DNA of 64,000 nt from Ficedula albicollis. Taxonomy: Eukaryota > Chordata > Aves > Passeriformes > Muscicapidae. The translations under genes and the position numbers were made by a program. The notes under the pieces are model-generated. The model was not told the DNA's origin. It searched no databases and saw only the letters and a program-made list of their open reading frames with translations. Positions 1 to 14,847 of the stretch are shown here, piece by piece (the first letter of the stretch is position 1; every line of letters starts with the position of its first letter). The DNA lies in contig NC_021674.1 of assembly GCF_000247815.1 (NCBI RefSeq), positions 26,352,331-26,416,330 on the forward strand, in the 5' to 3' direction.

Positions 1-305
1 CAGCAATAAAGGATTTAGGATTTAGATATTTTACTTTCATAAAAATCTGGTGATAATAAGTAATGGTTTGTGTTAGTGGCTACTAATGTGATTTCTGAAG
101 GCAATTAAACATTCCCAAGCACCTCAATAAGGCCAGAAGCACTATGGTGATCCCCAGGGGGCCCAGGCTGTCTGAGGAGGAGTGAAACAGGCCAAGTTGG
201 AAATGAAGAGGGACAAATTCAGGACAACAGAAAAATTGAAGAAGTCGGAAAAGTTCTAGATGTGAATTTTAAACCTAGAAGGGAATCAGATTGTCTTGAA
301 TGTGC

Positions 306-353
306 TATAGTTTGAAAATATTTCACAATTATTTGTGAAAATATTTCACAATT
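306..353 (+). repeat. Short tandem duplication
   Basis: A unit of about 23 bp (TGAAAATATTTCACAATT followed by ATTTG) occurs twice in tandem in AT-rich intergenic DNA. Confidence 0.85.
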
Positions 354-3300
354 ATTTGACAATTGTTTGTTAAGGAAACTTCTATCACATCTTCAGCTAA
401 CTAAATAGTAGCTAATAACCTTCAAAATTAGTTTTCTAAGCTTTATCTCCTAGGTTAGAACAGAATATATTTATTAGCCATTGACACTTAGAGAGCATAA
501 GTTTAGTTCAGGTGAGTGGTAATAGAGCCAGGTAAGGCAACCCCTGGATCTCCTGCCTCACACCCCCACACACACACAGACCCAGAGTGGTTTGCCAGTG
601 TCATTAGCAATACACAGAGCACATCTGTCCAGCACAGTCCTCTTCCCAAGCCTGCACAGCTGGGCAGTGATACACCTCCACTGGGGCTGGCCTTGCTCTT
701 TAACCTCTGTGTCACCCTGTTCTGGTGGGGTGACAAAGAAAACAGTAAGCTTTGGGGCACAGTTGTTGTTTCCCACAGGCATAGCACATTGTTGGGGATA
801 TTTTCCAGATGCCACTTTGGTCTTCAAGTGGGTTGTTGGGATTGACTTTGGTTAAGTCACCCAGGTTGCAAAATGGGAACAACAAACTGGATGTCTCATC
901 AGACCTTCACCAAGTAATTGGTGAATTCCGAGAGTGCCATGCTTCATTGCCAGCTACACAGACCATTTTTGCATCTAGGATGGAGTCTGCAATGTCTATC
1001 AGCACCAACATGGACTCCAGAAATATAGTCACAGACATGTCTGAGAAAGCAAGCAGCAAGTTATGGTTGTTTTTAAGCCTCTTCTGAGGTGAGAGGAGGC
1101 CTCAGGGGAACATCTCAAAGTGTGAAACCATGACCAGATTAAAGGAGATTTAAAGCACAGGTTAAAAGGAGCCCTTATTAGAGAACACATTAGAAGAAGT
1201 AGGACAACCAGAACATTTTCTCAGGATGTACTCAGAACAACACAGGAATTGTTTCAAAGAGCAGTGGCTCATGACTGAAAGAGTTTAAAGTGTTTTTGGA
1301 CATGATATGTCTCTCATCTTTACCACAAATTTAGCCTTGCATGGGCAAACAGTCCAATCCCAGTACAAGGGGCGTCTCATTTATTACTAAATGATGCTAT
1401 TTAAATGTTGGCAGTTTGCAGGAAGGGTGCAATGCTAGAGTTTTATGCTCTTAACCCTCTTCACCATTTTTGGGATGAAAGCCCATCGAGTTAACGTGCA
1501 CACAGTGGCTGGGTGGGAGCACAGCTTATGGCCAAATATTACTGGTTCCAGTGCTTATTTACCTAAGTGATTGTATTGTCTCAGTCAGGTTATATCCACT
1601 GATAAAGATCATTCTTGTTGTAAAGGAATGTACTAGTAGTTTTTTTTTTATTTGTGACTGGCAAGTAGATGGACTTTTAGCTGGCAATATCCCTAAAGTA
1701 TATGTAGCTGTATGACTAGAACAAGATTTTCTTGAAGAAACTGAAACATTCATGTTGAACTTGCCTTCAAATTTAAATGTCAGAGTTTCCTATCTTTGAA
1801 ATATCTAACTCCCACTGATTCCAGTGAAATAGATAATAATTACCTGCGAGGATTTGAACCTGGAGCATAACAGAAGGCAAAATATAACTCACAGAAATGC
1901 ATAATAGAAAAATAATTATATTGTAAAAATAACTTGTAGTGCTGTGGCAGTGAATATTCTGCACTTGGATATTTCTTTTAAAGGAATTTCAAGATTTATA
2001 AATCTAGTTCTAAAATGTTTTAGAATTCAAATCTGAAATAGACCATGGTTTTTTTCAATGCCACAAACACCTGAATTTTGTTTAAAGTGGTTCAGCCTAC
2101 AGGAATTGGTATGATTTTTCTCCACAGGCTCTATTTTCTCCTATATGTATTTGATAATGTAAGCTACAGAATCACTCAGTTGTTCCTGTGCAAAGACTGT
2201 ATCTCTGCAAAATTCTAAAAGTAAACTCTCAAAGGGTGTTAGAGATAACAAGCTCTATTGTCTGTTATAAGAACAAGATATGTATTAAACTTTCATGTCA
2301 GCTATCACCTGTGGGAAAAATTAAAAGAAATTGGCAACAGCCAGCATTTAACTTTGTGTGACAGGAAATGTAAGTTATGAGGTTAGTCCCAAAATCCAGA
2401 TGATTTTGGTCCAGGAAGTCAAATTTTCACTTTTAAGCACAACCCACTGTAATTATAAACAGGCAGTTTGTACCTGCAGATAGGCAATGAACTATCTAAT
2501 TGCCCAAACAACACTTAACACTTCTGGTGTGCTTTTGAGTGAGATGGTTTTGATGTACTGAATCTGGATATGCTTAACTTGGATTCAGTAGAACATAATA
2601 GGTTTTCAGGTACCTTGTGGTCTCACTTAAATTAAAACATTCAGGTAGCTTTCCACTCTTCATCATCTACATTATATCACTTATCAACCAACTGAAGGCT
2701 CTATATTTTAATCCCTGGAAAGACTGCTAAACCTCATATTCCTCAGAATCTCCCCAGACCACACAAGTAACATTTGGATGGTAAATCTGAGCTTCCCATT
2801 CAGAGCTGGACCTGAGGCCATCATTCCCTGGGCTTGGCCTATGCTTTTTGAGTGAAAATTACTGTAGTGCCATCTAGTGCTACTCTGCTGATCCTAGTAT
2901 TTGCTGAATAGTTTCCAAGGACATTGCTCTGGATTCAATACTTCTACCTATAAACACACAGAAACCTTGAAAATGCAATTACCTTTCTAGGCAACATTCC
3001 CCATTTTTTCTCAGGCAAGTCATCATATAGATTATATACATTTCTATAACAGACTTTGCAGCAATGCATTAAAATTGGCTTTGAGCAGTGTGACAGTATG
3101 GAGTGGGGAAGAAGCTGGAGATTATCTTGCAAAGAGCATGTGTTCCCATATCTTCAAAATGTGCAACTTTTAAAAATAGGAATGCAGAAATTGCTCTGGA
3201 AAGCATGCCTATAGAAGGGAAGAAATCCTTGTTTCAAAGATGATTTTGGAGCATCAAGCCCAGTCCAGTATTCTTTTCCCTGTATATATGGGGTGCTATA

Positions 3301-4689
3301 TCTGCTGAAAAACTCACAGGGATTGTCACACCCTAGGAGATGAAGAAGACTTCCAAGACATTCTGTGCAATTCTGTCCACTAAAAGGTACCCTGTTCATG
3401 CAGCAATTCTCCCTATTTAACCCATCCAGGTCTCCTACATTCCCAGACTGAGAGGACTAGAGGATTTTGGTATGGATATGGGACAGCTGCCCTAACTGTA
3501 GTTGAAAGCCAGCTACCCTAAAGGCAGCATTGGGCTGTCTGCAGCCTGAAGCAGTGTGCCTTAAGACACCTAATGCCATATTTTTAAACTGTTTTTTAAA
3601 GTATTCCTACAAAGACAGTCCTTGTGAGAAACCAGTTGGAAACAAGCACTTGCGGGCTTGTGAAGATCCTGATGGGCTCCTGTCTACATCTGCAGAACTT
3701 TTTGAATCTGACCTCAGGACAGCTTGAGGTCAAGTAAATGTGCTTTGCTAAATGTGACAGTGATTTTGTGAGCTGTGGTACAATGTGACCTGTGGCCTAT
3801 GTGATTAAAAAAAGTAGCTGCTGTTGCCAGATGTTCCACGTGTCTCTCCAGGCCTCTTATTTAAAGTGCTGGCAGCAGCTACCCACCAGCAGTCCAGCAC
3901 CCAGCGGGCCAAATCACTGTTTCTGTTTTCTTGAAGAGCTGTAAAGTTGATGCATTTATCTGAAGTAGTTTGAGGCCATGCCCATGACAGCAACTAGGGG
4001 GTAAATAGTTCCAGGTATGTAACAGGTTCCACTCAAATCAGTAAAGACTTTTCTGTGATTTCTTTCATCTCACAATCATTATATAGTTCAAGAACTATAT
4101 TGGGCTTGCTCTTGAAAAGTCCTACTGGCACTCCCAGCATCCGTCTTTTCATCACACCTTCAATGTGGATCTAAAATTAGACTCAGTTCCTGAAATGAAT
4201 ATATTGCTCTTCAATACACTAGCTGCAAATTGAACAATAAATTCATGTCTCAGCATGGAATGAACTCGAGGTAGGATAGGAAGTTTTATGTTTTGCCGCA
4301 TCTAAGATAATAAAGTAAATATTAGAAATTATTTTCCATGCTATCAGCTTGAACTTACAGCAATTTACTGGCTCATAGAGCAAACTTAACCTGATAGGAG
4401 AACTATAGGTAAGATACTAAAATAGGTAAGAGAGGGATAAAACTCTAAATGAATATTTACAGTAATTTAACCCAACATCCAAATCTAGAAGCTTTATCAC
4501 TTTTTTAAAAAAACTTTTGAATAGGCACAAACTTCCACATACTTGATATAAATGTCTAGACCTTATTTTGTTTGAGTGAATTCATGTCTATTTAATAAGC
4601 AGAATGGTGCCAACAATTTTATAGAGAGCTCCACATGTTTTTTTTTTTTTTCCTTTGGAATGTCTCCAAGCAAGTCACACTCTTAAAAA

Positions 4690-4835
4690 AAATATTTGGC
4701 CCTCATCCTGCAAAGCCTTGTGCATGTGTCAAGTTTTACATGCTGTGAAGAGCCTCATTGATTTAAATAGCGTTAGTCACTAAGTAAAATGTTAAGCATC
4801 TGCACAAATTTCACCAGGTTCAGAACTTTTGTTTG
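4690..4835. mobile_element. Probable ancient MITE-like amniote repeat
   Basis: GGCCCTCATCCTGCAAAGCC, then TTACATGCTG, GCCTCATTGATTTAAATAGC, GTAAAATGTTAAGCATCTGC and CACCAGGTTCAG. This resembles an old, roughly palindromic sauropsid repeat built around 'CCTGATCCTGCAAA...CCCATTGA.TTCAATGGG...TTAAGCA'. Strongly decayed; family name uncertain. Confidence 0.45.
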
Positions 4836-6241
4836 AAATCTATTTATTTATGTGTTCTCAATCTTCCTTTTGGAAGAGCCCTTACTGTCCATTGCTCTGT
4901 TTTTGTGTATTCAACACTTTCTATAGCTGTTCTAGTATTACTAAAGCCCAGATTTGCTGGAACATTTCACAATATCCTGTGAGCTGTGGAAGAGGAAACT
5001 GCAAGTAGGAAACTTACCCAGTCTGTATTTTTCATGGATCAAGAGTGCAATACTTGATCCTTTGAGCACTATTGATATATTTCTGTGAGTTAGTGACAGA
5101 TAGAATTTGATCCAAAAAATTGTCTAAAATCCACTCAGCAGGATGCTCCCCACCATGAATGCCAATAATTTTCATTTTTAAAAAGAGTTTCTAGTGCTGT
5201 TCCCAAAAAAAATTCAAGTGTGACTTGAGAATGACACAGAAGAGTACCATCTTCCTGAGTTCACAGAAGATTATTCCAGAGTCTCTGCTGCTGCCCAACA
5301 TCTTCTCAAATTGCAAAGGGGTGAAAAAACCTGATGTGAGGAGACACTTCTCAGATTTTGCCATGTAAGTCCTACAGAACGACAGCAAACCTAACATCTT
5401 CCTGAAGTCCTTGAGGTGACAGTATAAGCTATTTCAGAGGTCTCCACTGTCTATCTTGGATCATGCTCAAGTTAGAAATCTGAAAGCAGTGATTTATAAT
5501 TACCATCTCACTGCCATCCATTTGGAACATATTACAGGAACTGTGGGAAAGACTGATACAGTTTAATTTAGGGACATTCTTACTGACTTTTACTTTCCAT
5601 TCTATGTTAGCTCTGATTAAGAGTTTCAATTTTAAGACTGTGCTAAATATGTCTTAGCAGTTAAATATGCCAAGAGTGAGAACGAACTATCTAAATTTTA
5701 CCCTTTTCTAAAGGTCAGGATTACACTCCCATTTTATCTAGAAAACATTTCACACATTTTGTGAGCACAGTGTATTGAACAAAATTAAGCTGATTGACAG
5801 TGGCACAGCTAAAGACAGTACACAACTGTCTCATTAATTTAAAATGTCAGATAGATGTTCTGCTCTGGTATACTTCAAACAGGGTAAGAGATTTAGATAT
5901 ATCAGGTGTAGATCACTTTTCCACTGTCAAACAATAGGTATAACTTAAGAAACAATATAGAAACAGAAGGCTTTGAATGCACGTACTTCCCCCAGGGGTT
6001 GCACAGGGGAGCCAACATGTGATTTCTGAAGATTCAGTGACATCTGGCTCCACATTTTTCCTGCACATGATATGATATTTGTCATATAAAGTTCTCCTCT
6101 CTGATATTTTTCTGACTGCTAAACCTATAACCATGATTTCTCTCTGAAGGACTTTCTTTTTCTTGTCTGTTTTCTTGTACATGGTTTGATTTGTTGGTGG
6201 GTTTCTTGGTTTCTTTTTCTTTTTTTTTTTTTTTTTTTTAA

Positions 6242-6994
<753 letters not shown>

Positions 6995-7019
6995 TTTTTT
7001 TTTTTTTTTTTTTAATTAA

Positions 7020-10000
7020 CCTTTGCTGCTTTTACCTGTGGGACAGAACTGGTCTAATTTGTGCTTTCTTCCATGGGTGATCCTGAACATGGTACCAAGC
7101 AACACCAGAGTAAGGAACCAATCACTGCTCCAATACAAGTCCTTTCCAAAGACCTGTGTGAATAAATGATCTTTTCACTCAACCTGATGAAGGAAGATAA
7201 GTAACCATCTGCTGTTGTATTAAGCATGTATTTCATAAATAAGAGTCACATAAATGGGTGTATCCACATGAGCTTATGAAGGGAGAGGTCAAAACACTGT
7301 TCTAGAAGATTTTGGTGTTGGGTGTTTGGTATTACAAGTTGATGCAGCAAGACATGGAGTTCAACAAAGGTGAAGAAAGAAAGGAGCAACAATGTAGGAA
7401 GAAAACTGGAGAAAGGAGGGTGGGAGTAAAAACCAGAATGCACAGGAAGAGTGAAAAGTGGGTGAATGAACTAAAAGAGAAGCAGCAAACAACAGCAATA
7501 GGCCAGCAAATGGAGACTGATGCAGAAATAGCAGAAGCTGAATTCAGGAGTTCAGGATTGTGGGTTGTGTTCAGATGGACAAGGGCCCCTCCCAGCACTA
7601 GAAATGCAACTCTAGGCAGTGGGAGAAAAGAAGGCATTTGAGGGCTCCCTGATCTCAGCCTTAAATGGATGCTTCAAGGAGGAGTAAAATTTTAAAATGC
7701 TGAGGGAGACAGAAAGAAACGACAAGGGAAGGTGGAATAGGAGTCAAGCCTCAATGATACTTGTGATTTTAATTCAGGCTGCTTGCCAACACATTTTATT
7801 TATTTTTCTGGTTACTATTGGATAATGTAAAAATGTGTGTCAAATTGTGACCAGTCAAAGGTGATCAGAAAGCTTTCAGTCCTTAGCAGGGAAAAGGTTC
7901 TGCCACACCCCAGGTTAAATATTTAATATGGCCAAGGGCTGTCTGTGAGTCCAAGGGAGAATTCAGCTACAGGTTTGTGAGTTGGAGGTGGTCTCTGATA
8001 AAGATACCAGATAAAAGTGAGAGAGCAATCTGGAAACTGAGCCTGTAATGTCAATGTCATCAATACACCTAACATCACATTGAAATAAAATACATTTATA
8101 AATTACTCTTCCAGCCTTCAGAAAGATTCAGATACCTTGATGCCCTTGAGTATGGCAGGTCAGTGCCTGGGATCCTCTTCCCAGCTGCTGCTGCCCTTGC
8201 AGTAGGAGGGAGGCTGGCTGATCTGCACTGAGACCCTGACTTGTAGTTGTGATGGCAGCAGGGAGCCCATTTCAAGCTGTCTCACCCCAGATATCCTCTT
8301 TATTCCTTAACTCAGCACCTTTAGGAGTGAAGAGGAAATTGGTGAATGCACACTGGATCCTGTCACTGAGCTTCATGGCTTAGGGCTCAGGTGCAAAGGT
8401 GCTGCAGCATCCATCTCCCTGAGGCATGGGCTCCTCTACCAGCCTCTGCTGCTAGAGCAGGAGACTTCCAGAGCCAGTACTGCAAAGCCAGCCTGTGGAG
8501 CAAAGGAGGGATGGAGAGAGTTATTTCACCCCTTCTCTGTTCCCTGTTGTAAAGTTATAGTGCATGGCCAAGTCGTTTTCATAACTCACTACAGATTATC
8601 TGATATTTAATAGGAGCTGCTAGTTTTGCTTTCAAAAGAATTGACATGTTGCAGGATTGTCAGCTCTGGAGCCAATCTATTGCAAAGATATCCCATTTCA
8701 CATTGCTGACTAACACACCCGTCTCTCAGTGGCACTGTTTCTGATCCCTTCTGTTCAACAGTCAGATTGATTTTCATTCTTTATTACTGTTTCTTAAGTT
8801 TTACACAGTTCACTGCTGTAAATCCAAATAATCTCCATCTGGAATATCACTTTGGCTCTCTTTTTTCATATTACTGGGAACTCAGTTTCAGTTTTGTCAG
8901 TGTTTCAGTTTAACTCTGCCTTTTTTTTTCCCCCCCCAGTTTTGGTAGTGTGTTGCTGGAGGGTTGTTAGCTGAGTTTCTTGGTGGATTGCATTAGCTTC
9001 TCATTCTGATTTAAAAGCACCAAAAGCTAAAAGTTAACAGATTATGTCACAGCAGACATTTTTTTTTTCCAAAACCAGGAATAATGCTTATAATGGATTC
9101 CTTTTTTGTCCTCCCAATACTTGCTGTATATTTGTGATGGACAGTATCAAGATAGCAAGTTTAGATATAAACTTTCACAACTGTGCAGTTGTTTTCTGAA
9201 ATCTCTGTAACTCCTTTGTGGTAGTGGAATGCCTTTCACCCTGCTCCAGTATTTATGCACTTTCATGTCTCAAGAAGTTTAAAAATTATTTTCATTTAAT
9301 AGTGATAATGTGGATTTCTATAGAACTTCACTTGTCTTTCCATAAGATGGTTTTCTTTCTATTATTAGTTTCCCTTACAAATGTGAGTGGTATCTCAGAA
9401 CAGACTTGCCTCTTTATCAAGTGTTTTAACATCAAGTGTTAAAATCAGCTGAAGGCTCCTCTTTATGATTTCTGCACATGCTGAGCAGAAAGCAATGATC
9501 TGATTCAGGACCAGGTTCTGTCCTCTTTTTCACAATAGATCCAGAGATCGCTGCTGACTGCTCTGGAGTTGTGATGCCTTAGTTCACATGAGGACAAAAT
9601 TTTTGCTTTAATGTGTAGCCAGCATCACAGTTCTCTTATTGTCAGGAGGATGTTAATTCCTATTACTGTTTAAACTTTGCTTTCAGAATGGTTACAAAGT
9701 TATCAGATCTTTTTTTAAGTGTGGTCTGAATTTACAATAGACAAATTAAGGTGTTTCACAAAGTACTGCAGAAATCCATTACACCATAAAATAAAGACAA
9801 TTGATTTGTTTAAATTTTCCCTTCAAATTTGAATGCTTTTGAAATGTCTTTGCCTGTCTTGGCTGTCCTTTCCCACAGTATAGAATTAGGGTACTATTGA
9901 AGCAAGTTGATACCTACTGGTGCAGCAATCAAACTCTCTCTGACATGAGGAGTTAGCTGTAGATGTCTTAATCTTTTTCCCCTTCCTTCCCCTGCCTAAA

Positions 10001-11830
10001 ATATGGCAGATTCATAATCTGCTCAGGGAGCTTTCTGTAATATGGCTGAAATGTGTTTTACAATAAAGTGAGCCAAGAAAAGGACACAGAAATTATTCTT
10101 CTTATTTTCTATTCATTTAGCACTGCTGCATGATTTGAGATTCTCTAGCAGAAGAAAAGACTTGGTTTGCTGATGTGACTTCTGTGATCTGCAGTAAATA
10201 TTGTCAAAATTGAAAAGGAATTTCCATTCTCTTTGAATTTTCCATAGTCTACTCTTACTCAACTCTGTAGATTTCATTCTAGGCTTCTGCATGTAAATTA
10301 AAGAAATCCTGTCCCAATAAATGGAGCTTCTCTTCAGCAAGAGGGACACTGAGAGAATACTTCCCACCCACTCCCCAAAATTAAACTCCCTTCTTTTGTG
10401 GGGCCACAGCCCTTGGGTTTACCTTGAGGGTTTCAGGGAAACTGGAGAAGGCTGGCCTGTGGATCCCTTGGCATGTGCCATTTCAAAAGCCAGGCTGGGT
10501 GTCTTTCTACTGGAAATGGTGGGCTTGATGAAATCAAGGGAAATCCAGCTGCCTCTACCGTGCCAGAATAAGACAAGATGATCTGCAATGACTCTTTCTG
10601 GCTGCAGGACTTATGAATAAATGAAGTGATTAAGAGACAGAAAAAGCCCCTGTTCTTAAGGAGTCCTCTTTCAGAGGAGGAACAATAATTATGTTCATGT
10701 GCAAGAAAAGTACAGTTAGAGAGGCTTAAAGGACCTTCACATTATTTCCCAAGATCTGCAAACTTTGCTTTCTGTTTTTTTTTTAAGGTAAAGGTTTTCC
10801 ATTGAATTAATCTGTAATTTGAACACATCTGGCACCTTTTATTATTTTTGTCTAGTAATTACCTTCTGCTCCTGACAGAGCAGTACTGGCACAGCACTGA
10901 CACTGTGGCTGCAGGATTCCCTTGTGCCACTCATTCTGTCACAACACATTTTTCTACCTCTGGAATGTTTTTCAACTCTTATTGACTGCTCTCATTTACA
11001 GTGGAGAGACACTTAAAAAAAGTTGTGGGTTCTCCTATCATATGTTTGCTTGCTAGAAAGACTTATTCCTTATATTTTGATATTTATGAAAATTAATTAA
11101 ATTTGCTTAGGGAAACATATGAATTGCATTATTGTTTTTAAGAGTTGCAATGATTTAAAGAAAGTATCTTTTTATAGCTCCTAGGCTCTGAAGGAGCATA
11201 AGTTTTCCATAAAATAATGCTTTATTTTTCAAAAAGAGTTGGTTTTACTCCCCGTGCCAAAAGCTAAGACATTTGAGAAAGTGAAAATCTTTTTCTATTT
11301 TCATTGGAAAAGAATTCCCGTTTCTGATGATATGTGATCTTACAGCTTTGTAAGGTGATATTAGCCTCTATTATTGCTAACATTTACTTTGGAGAAAAAG
11401 TCAGCGGGGAGGACTATGGGGCTTAGCAAGAGAGTAGAGACCATTGTAACTACATTAATTGTCCTGGCACTTCTAATATTTCTTCAAATAAATTCATCTT
11501 AGTGCTACAGATCCATTACAGTTAAATGCCAGCCAGCTTTACAGTGTACCGTGTTGTAATGTGGCTTTAGGATTTAGAATGACATCATATGAAATTGTCT
11601 CTCAGACCACTGTATTTTTTTGAAATAAAACTCCTTGTTAAGATAATTATTTACCTTGTGTCTCCATGGAGATTTGCCTTTTTTAATAACAATGCTGCCT
11701 CCACACTTTTCAGATTAGGGCCATGCATAGGGCTGGGTATCTCAGCCCCAGCCTTGTTTAGTGTGGAAAAAAGACAGTTCTGGAATGAAGGGGAAACAAT
11801 TAAATGGAAGGAATTAACTGCAGTGAAATG
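7020..11830. other. Intergenic, no gene recognised
   Basis: Contains a less AT-rich patch at about 8140-8530 of unknown nature. A natural T9-C8 junction at 8921-8937 is a small-scale analogue of the giant T-run/C-run junction at 6220-6994. ORFs of 84-109 codons here show no domain. Confidence 0.6.
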
Positions 11831-13150
11831 AACAGAAACTTAATGAAATTATACTCATGGAAATCTCGAGATATTTCCTTTCATAGGAATAGAGAATTTT
11901 CATAAAAGGAAATGAAATGAGAAATCAATAAATGAAATTAAATAAAAAGAGAGGAAAGGAAGTAGAATGTAATTAAATGAAACTGAAAAAAAAAGAGAAT
12001 TCTAAAATGAAAACAATTAAATGCAATGAAATTAATGGAAGTTTAGTATAACAACCCAAACCTTATGAAATGATATTCAGGAAAATCTCAAAGTTTCATG
12101 TCTTTTTTCATGAAAATTCTTCATTTCATGAAAGGAAATGAGATGGGAAAAGAAGAAATGAAGTAAAATGAAAAGACAGGAGAGGAAAGAAATGAAATGA
12201 AATGAAATGAAATGAAATTAAATTAAATTAAATTAAATGAAATTAAATTAAATTAGAAAAAAAGAAAATTCTTAGAATTTATTTTTTTTTAATTGAATGG
12301 AATGAAGTGCAGTAAAATGACCCTAAACTTAATGAAATGATACTCATTAAAATCTTGAGATTTCATTTCATGAATGAAAATGAAATGAAGAATTTTAATT
12401 TAATGAAAGGAAATGAAAGGAGAAATCAAGGAATGAAGTGGAATGAAAAGACAGGAAAGGAAATGGAATGAAATTAAATGAAACTGGAAAAAAAAAGGGA
12501 ATTCTTAGGAGAAGTTATAGGAATGGAATGGAATGGAATGGAATGGAATGGAATGGAATGGAATGGAATGGAATGGAATGGAATGGAATGGAATGGAATG
12601 GAATGGAATGGAATGGAATGGAATGGAATGGAATGGAATGGAATGGAATGGAATGGAATGGAATGGAATGGAATGGAATGGAATGGAATGGAATGGAATG
12701 GAATGGAATGGAATGGAATGGAATGGAATGGAATGGAATGGAATGGAATGGAATGGAATGGAATGGAATGGAATGGAATGGAATGGAATGGAATGGAATG
12801 GAATGGAATGGAATGGAATGGAATGGAATGGAATGGAATGGAATGGAATGGAATGGAATGGAATGGAATGGAATGGAATGGAATGGAATGGAATGGAATG
12901 GAATGGAATGGAATGGAATGGAATGGAATGGAATGGAATGGAATGGAATGGAATGGAATGGAATGGAATGGAATGGAATGGAATGGAATGGAATGGAATG
13001 GAATAAACCAAAACTTAGTGAAAGGATACTCATGGAAATCTCAAGATTTCCTTTCATGAAATGAAAATTCTTCATGAAATGAGAAATTAAGGAATGAAGT
13101 GAAAGGAAATGAAATAAAATTGAAAAAAAAAGAAAATTCTGAAATGATTT
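11831..13150 (+). repeat. Longer-period tandem repeat with nested pentamer expansions
   Basis: Four related units begin near 11831, 12051, 12321 and 13005. Each opens with a similar block (AACTTAATGAAATGATACTC and variants, then GGAAATCTCGAGATTTC-like sequence). Each continues through AAATGAAAGG-type sequence to a run of A and GAATTCT. Units 1 and 2 are about 220 and 270 bp. Unit 3 would be about 200 bp without the inserted (GGAAT)97 array. Unit 4 is truncated at about 140 bp. Unit 2 carries smaller runs of GAAAT and TAAAT at about 12187-12256. This looks like one minisatellite whose pentamer tail expanded differently in each copy. Confidence 0.75.
12520..13004 (+). repeat. (GGAAT)97 pentanucleotide array
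   Basis: 485 nt of perfect GGAAT units (ATTCC on the other strand), inside unit 3 of the longer repeat. GGAAT is also the core unit of human satellites II and III, a coincidence of motif rather than evidence of descent. No frame on either strand has a stop, which produces MEWNG and IPFHS repeat ORFs that are not genes. Confidence 0.95.
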
Positions 13151-14847
13151 ACAGGTGTTCTAAGCCCTTTTGTGACAGCAGCTGGAGCCTGCTCAGTAGG
13201 TGAGAAGACAACAGATGCTTCTGATTAGGCAACTAAACCTCAGTGTTTCCACAGCATGGCTTCAAAAAGGAGTTTCTCTTTCCTTGAAATATTTGATGGA
13301 ATTTGCCAGAATCTGAACTATTATGGCTAGAAAGTTACTCCCAAACTTTGAATACATCCCTCTTTTATTGTCAGCTGTGATCTTGTTTAGTGGTCAACTT
13401 GAAATAAAGGACATAGAATGTAACATGCAGCTACAGTCAACCTATGTAATAATTCTGTATTATTTTTTTACACTCATGAACATTCAGGTTCCCTGTACAA
13501 TCCATACACCTATCCTAAAGTGTTAAATTCCCTGAATGCAAACACTAAGCAAACAGTCTGGAGGTATGAAGGGTGTGGGGAATGCCACAGACATCTGTGG
13601 CTGTGATAAAAGGAGTTAAGTACTTTGCTCTGTCTTCAGTTTCCTGATGACAGGAGTGGAAAACAATTACCATTTTTCCAGTCAAATCCTAAGTTTATTG
13701 TCTTGGGAACATTCCTTACAGATGACAGAAAGAGAAGAAACTATCCTACCAGATGTGCTTCTAGCTATTCCATTACTTATCTCTCCTGCCATTTGGAAGA
13801 CTGTTTATTTGCTTTATTAAATATTACAGCTTACTGCTTAAAATACCATACAGCAGGAATGCTAGAACTACTATGTTATCCTTTGTTCAGCTCTCATCTG
13901 ACAAGGTCATTGTTTAATGAGTGTAGGCACATAAAACCTTCAAGACACAGTAAGGCAATAAACTGTTCTCTTTTTCCTATCAGCTGCAAAATCTGCAGGA
14001 TGATTGACAATTATAAACACCACAGGAGGTGAGCTATGAGATCCCTTTTAATACTGAATTCTGATGTATGCATTCTGTGTTGGTGTCATGGTCTCTCTAG
14101 CAAAGAGCTGAGTTTAGCAAATAAATTGGAACATATGAAATGTTCAATTCTTAAGGCTCCATTGCATCTTCTTCTTGCTAATGGACACGCAACATTAGTG
14201 ACTTTTCCCCCTGCCCTTCTCTTCTCCTTCTGCATCAGACAGAAAAAGTTAATTTTTGTTTTTAAGATTTCTGGGCAGCTGGTGAACTTCTTAAGCACTT
14301 TATAATAAAGTATAAACTCCTGCCCCCATGCTTCTTAATGACACACAGTTTGGTGAGGAATGTATCTTTCATAGGATCTCACATTCTATATTGGTCTGTT
14401 CTTTAAAAATACATGTGATACAAATATTTAAATAGTTTAACTGCATTTGGTTCTTACTGTCTCCTTACTGAGACAAAGCAATACAGTGATTAAACCCTAT
14501 GCCATGATCTGTGTATGACAAAAAGCAGAGTACAAGTGCACACTTCTGAATTAGCTCGGATTACCTTTGTTCTGATGAGAATGAGTGCAGCGATCCAGGA
14601 CAGAAGTGAGAAATGGATGGACAAAGGCAGCTGGTCATTGTCCAGGATAGGTACTCACAGATCCATAGTCAGGCACAAGAGGCCACCACTGCAATTTGCA
14701 TATCCAGAGGCAACCAAGGCATGCCAGCTCTAGGGGGAAAAAAAGGGATAGGCATATTGTTAAATTGATGGGAAAGGTCATGTATAGCTGTCACTCCATC
14801 TGAGCAAAGTAAAACAGGTTTTCCTGAAGTTTGACAGCATTAACAAA
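13151..14847. other. Intergenic, no gene recognised
   Basis: The largest ORF (135 codons at 13625) starts within unremarkable AT-rich sequence. Its translation shows no low-complexity artefact but also no motif I recognise, so I treat it as chance. Confidence 0.55.

Larger units (their letters stand above)
1..6219. other. Intergenic, no gene recognised
   Basis: AT-rich DNA with only short ORFs lacking recognisable domains or splice context. Apart from the small tandem duplication at 306 and the repeat remnant at 4690, I see nothing assignable. Confidence 0.6.

Noticed and set aside
8140..8530. GC-richer patch considered as an exon or small CpG island
   Set aside because: Few CpG dinucleotides, no long ORF and no recognised repeat; left unassigned.
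12468..13075. Several ORFs of 157-198 codons with MEWNG or IPFHS repeats on both strands
   Set aside because: They arise because (GGAAT)n has no stop codon in any frame.
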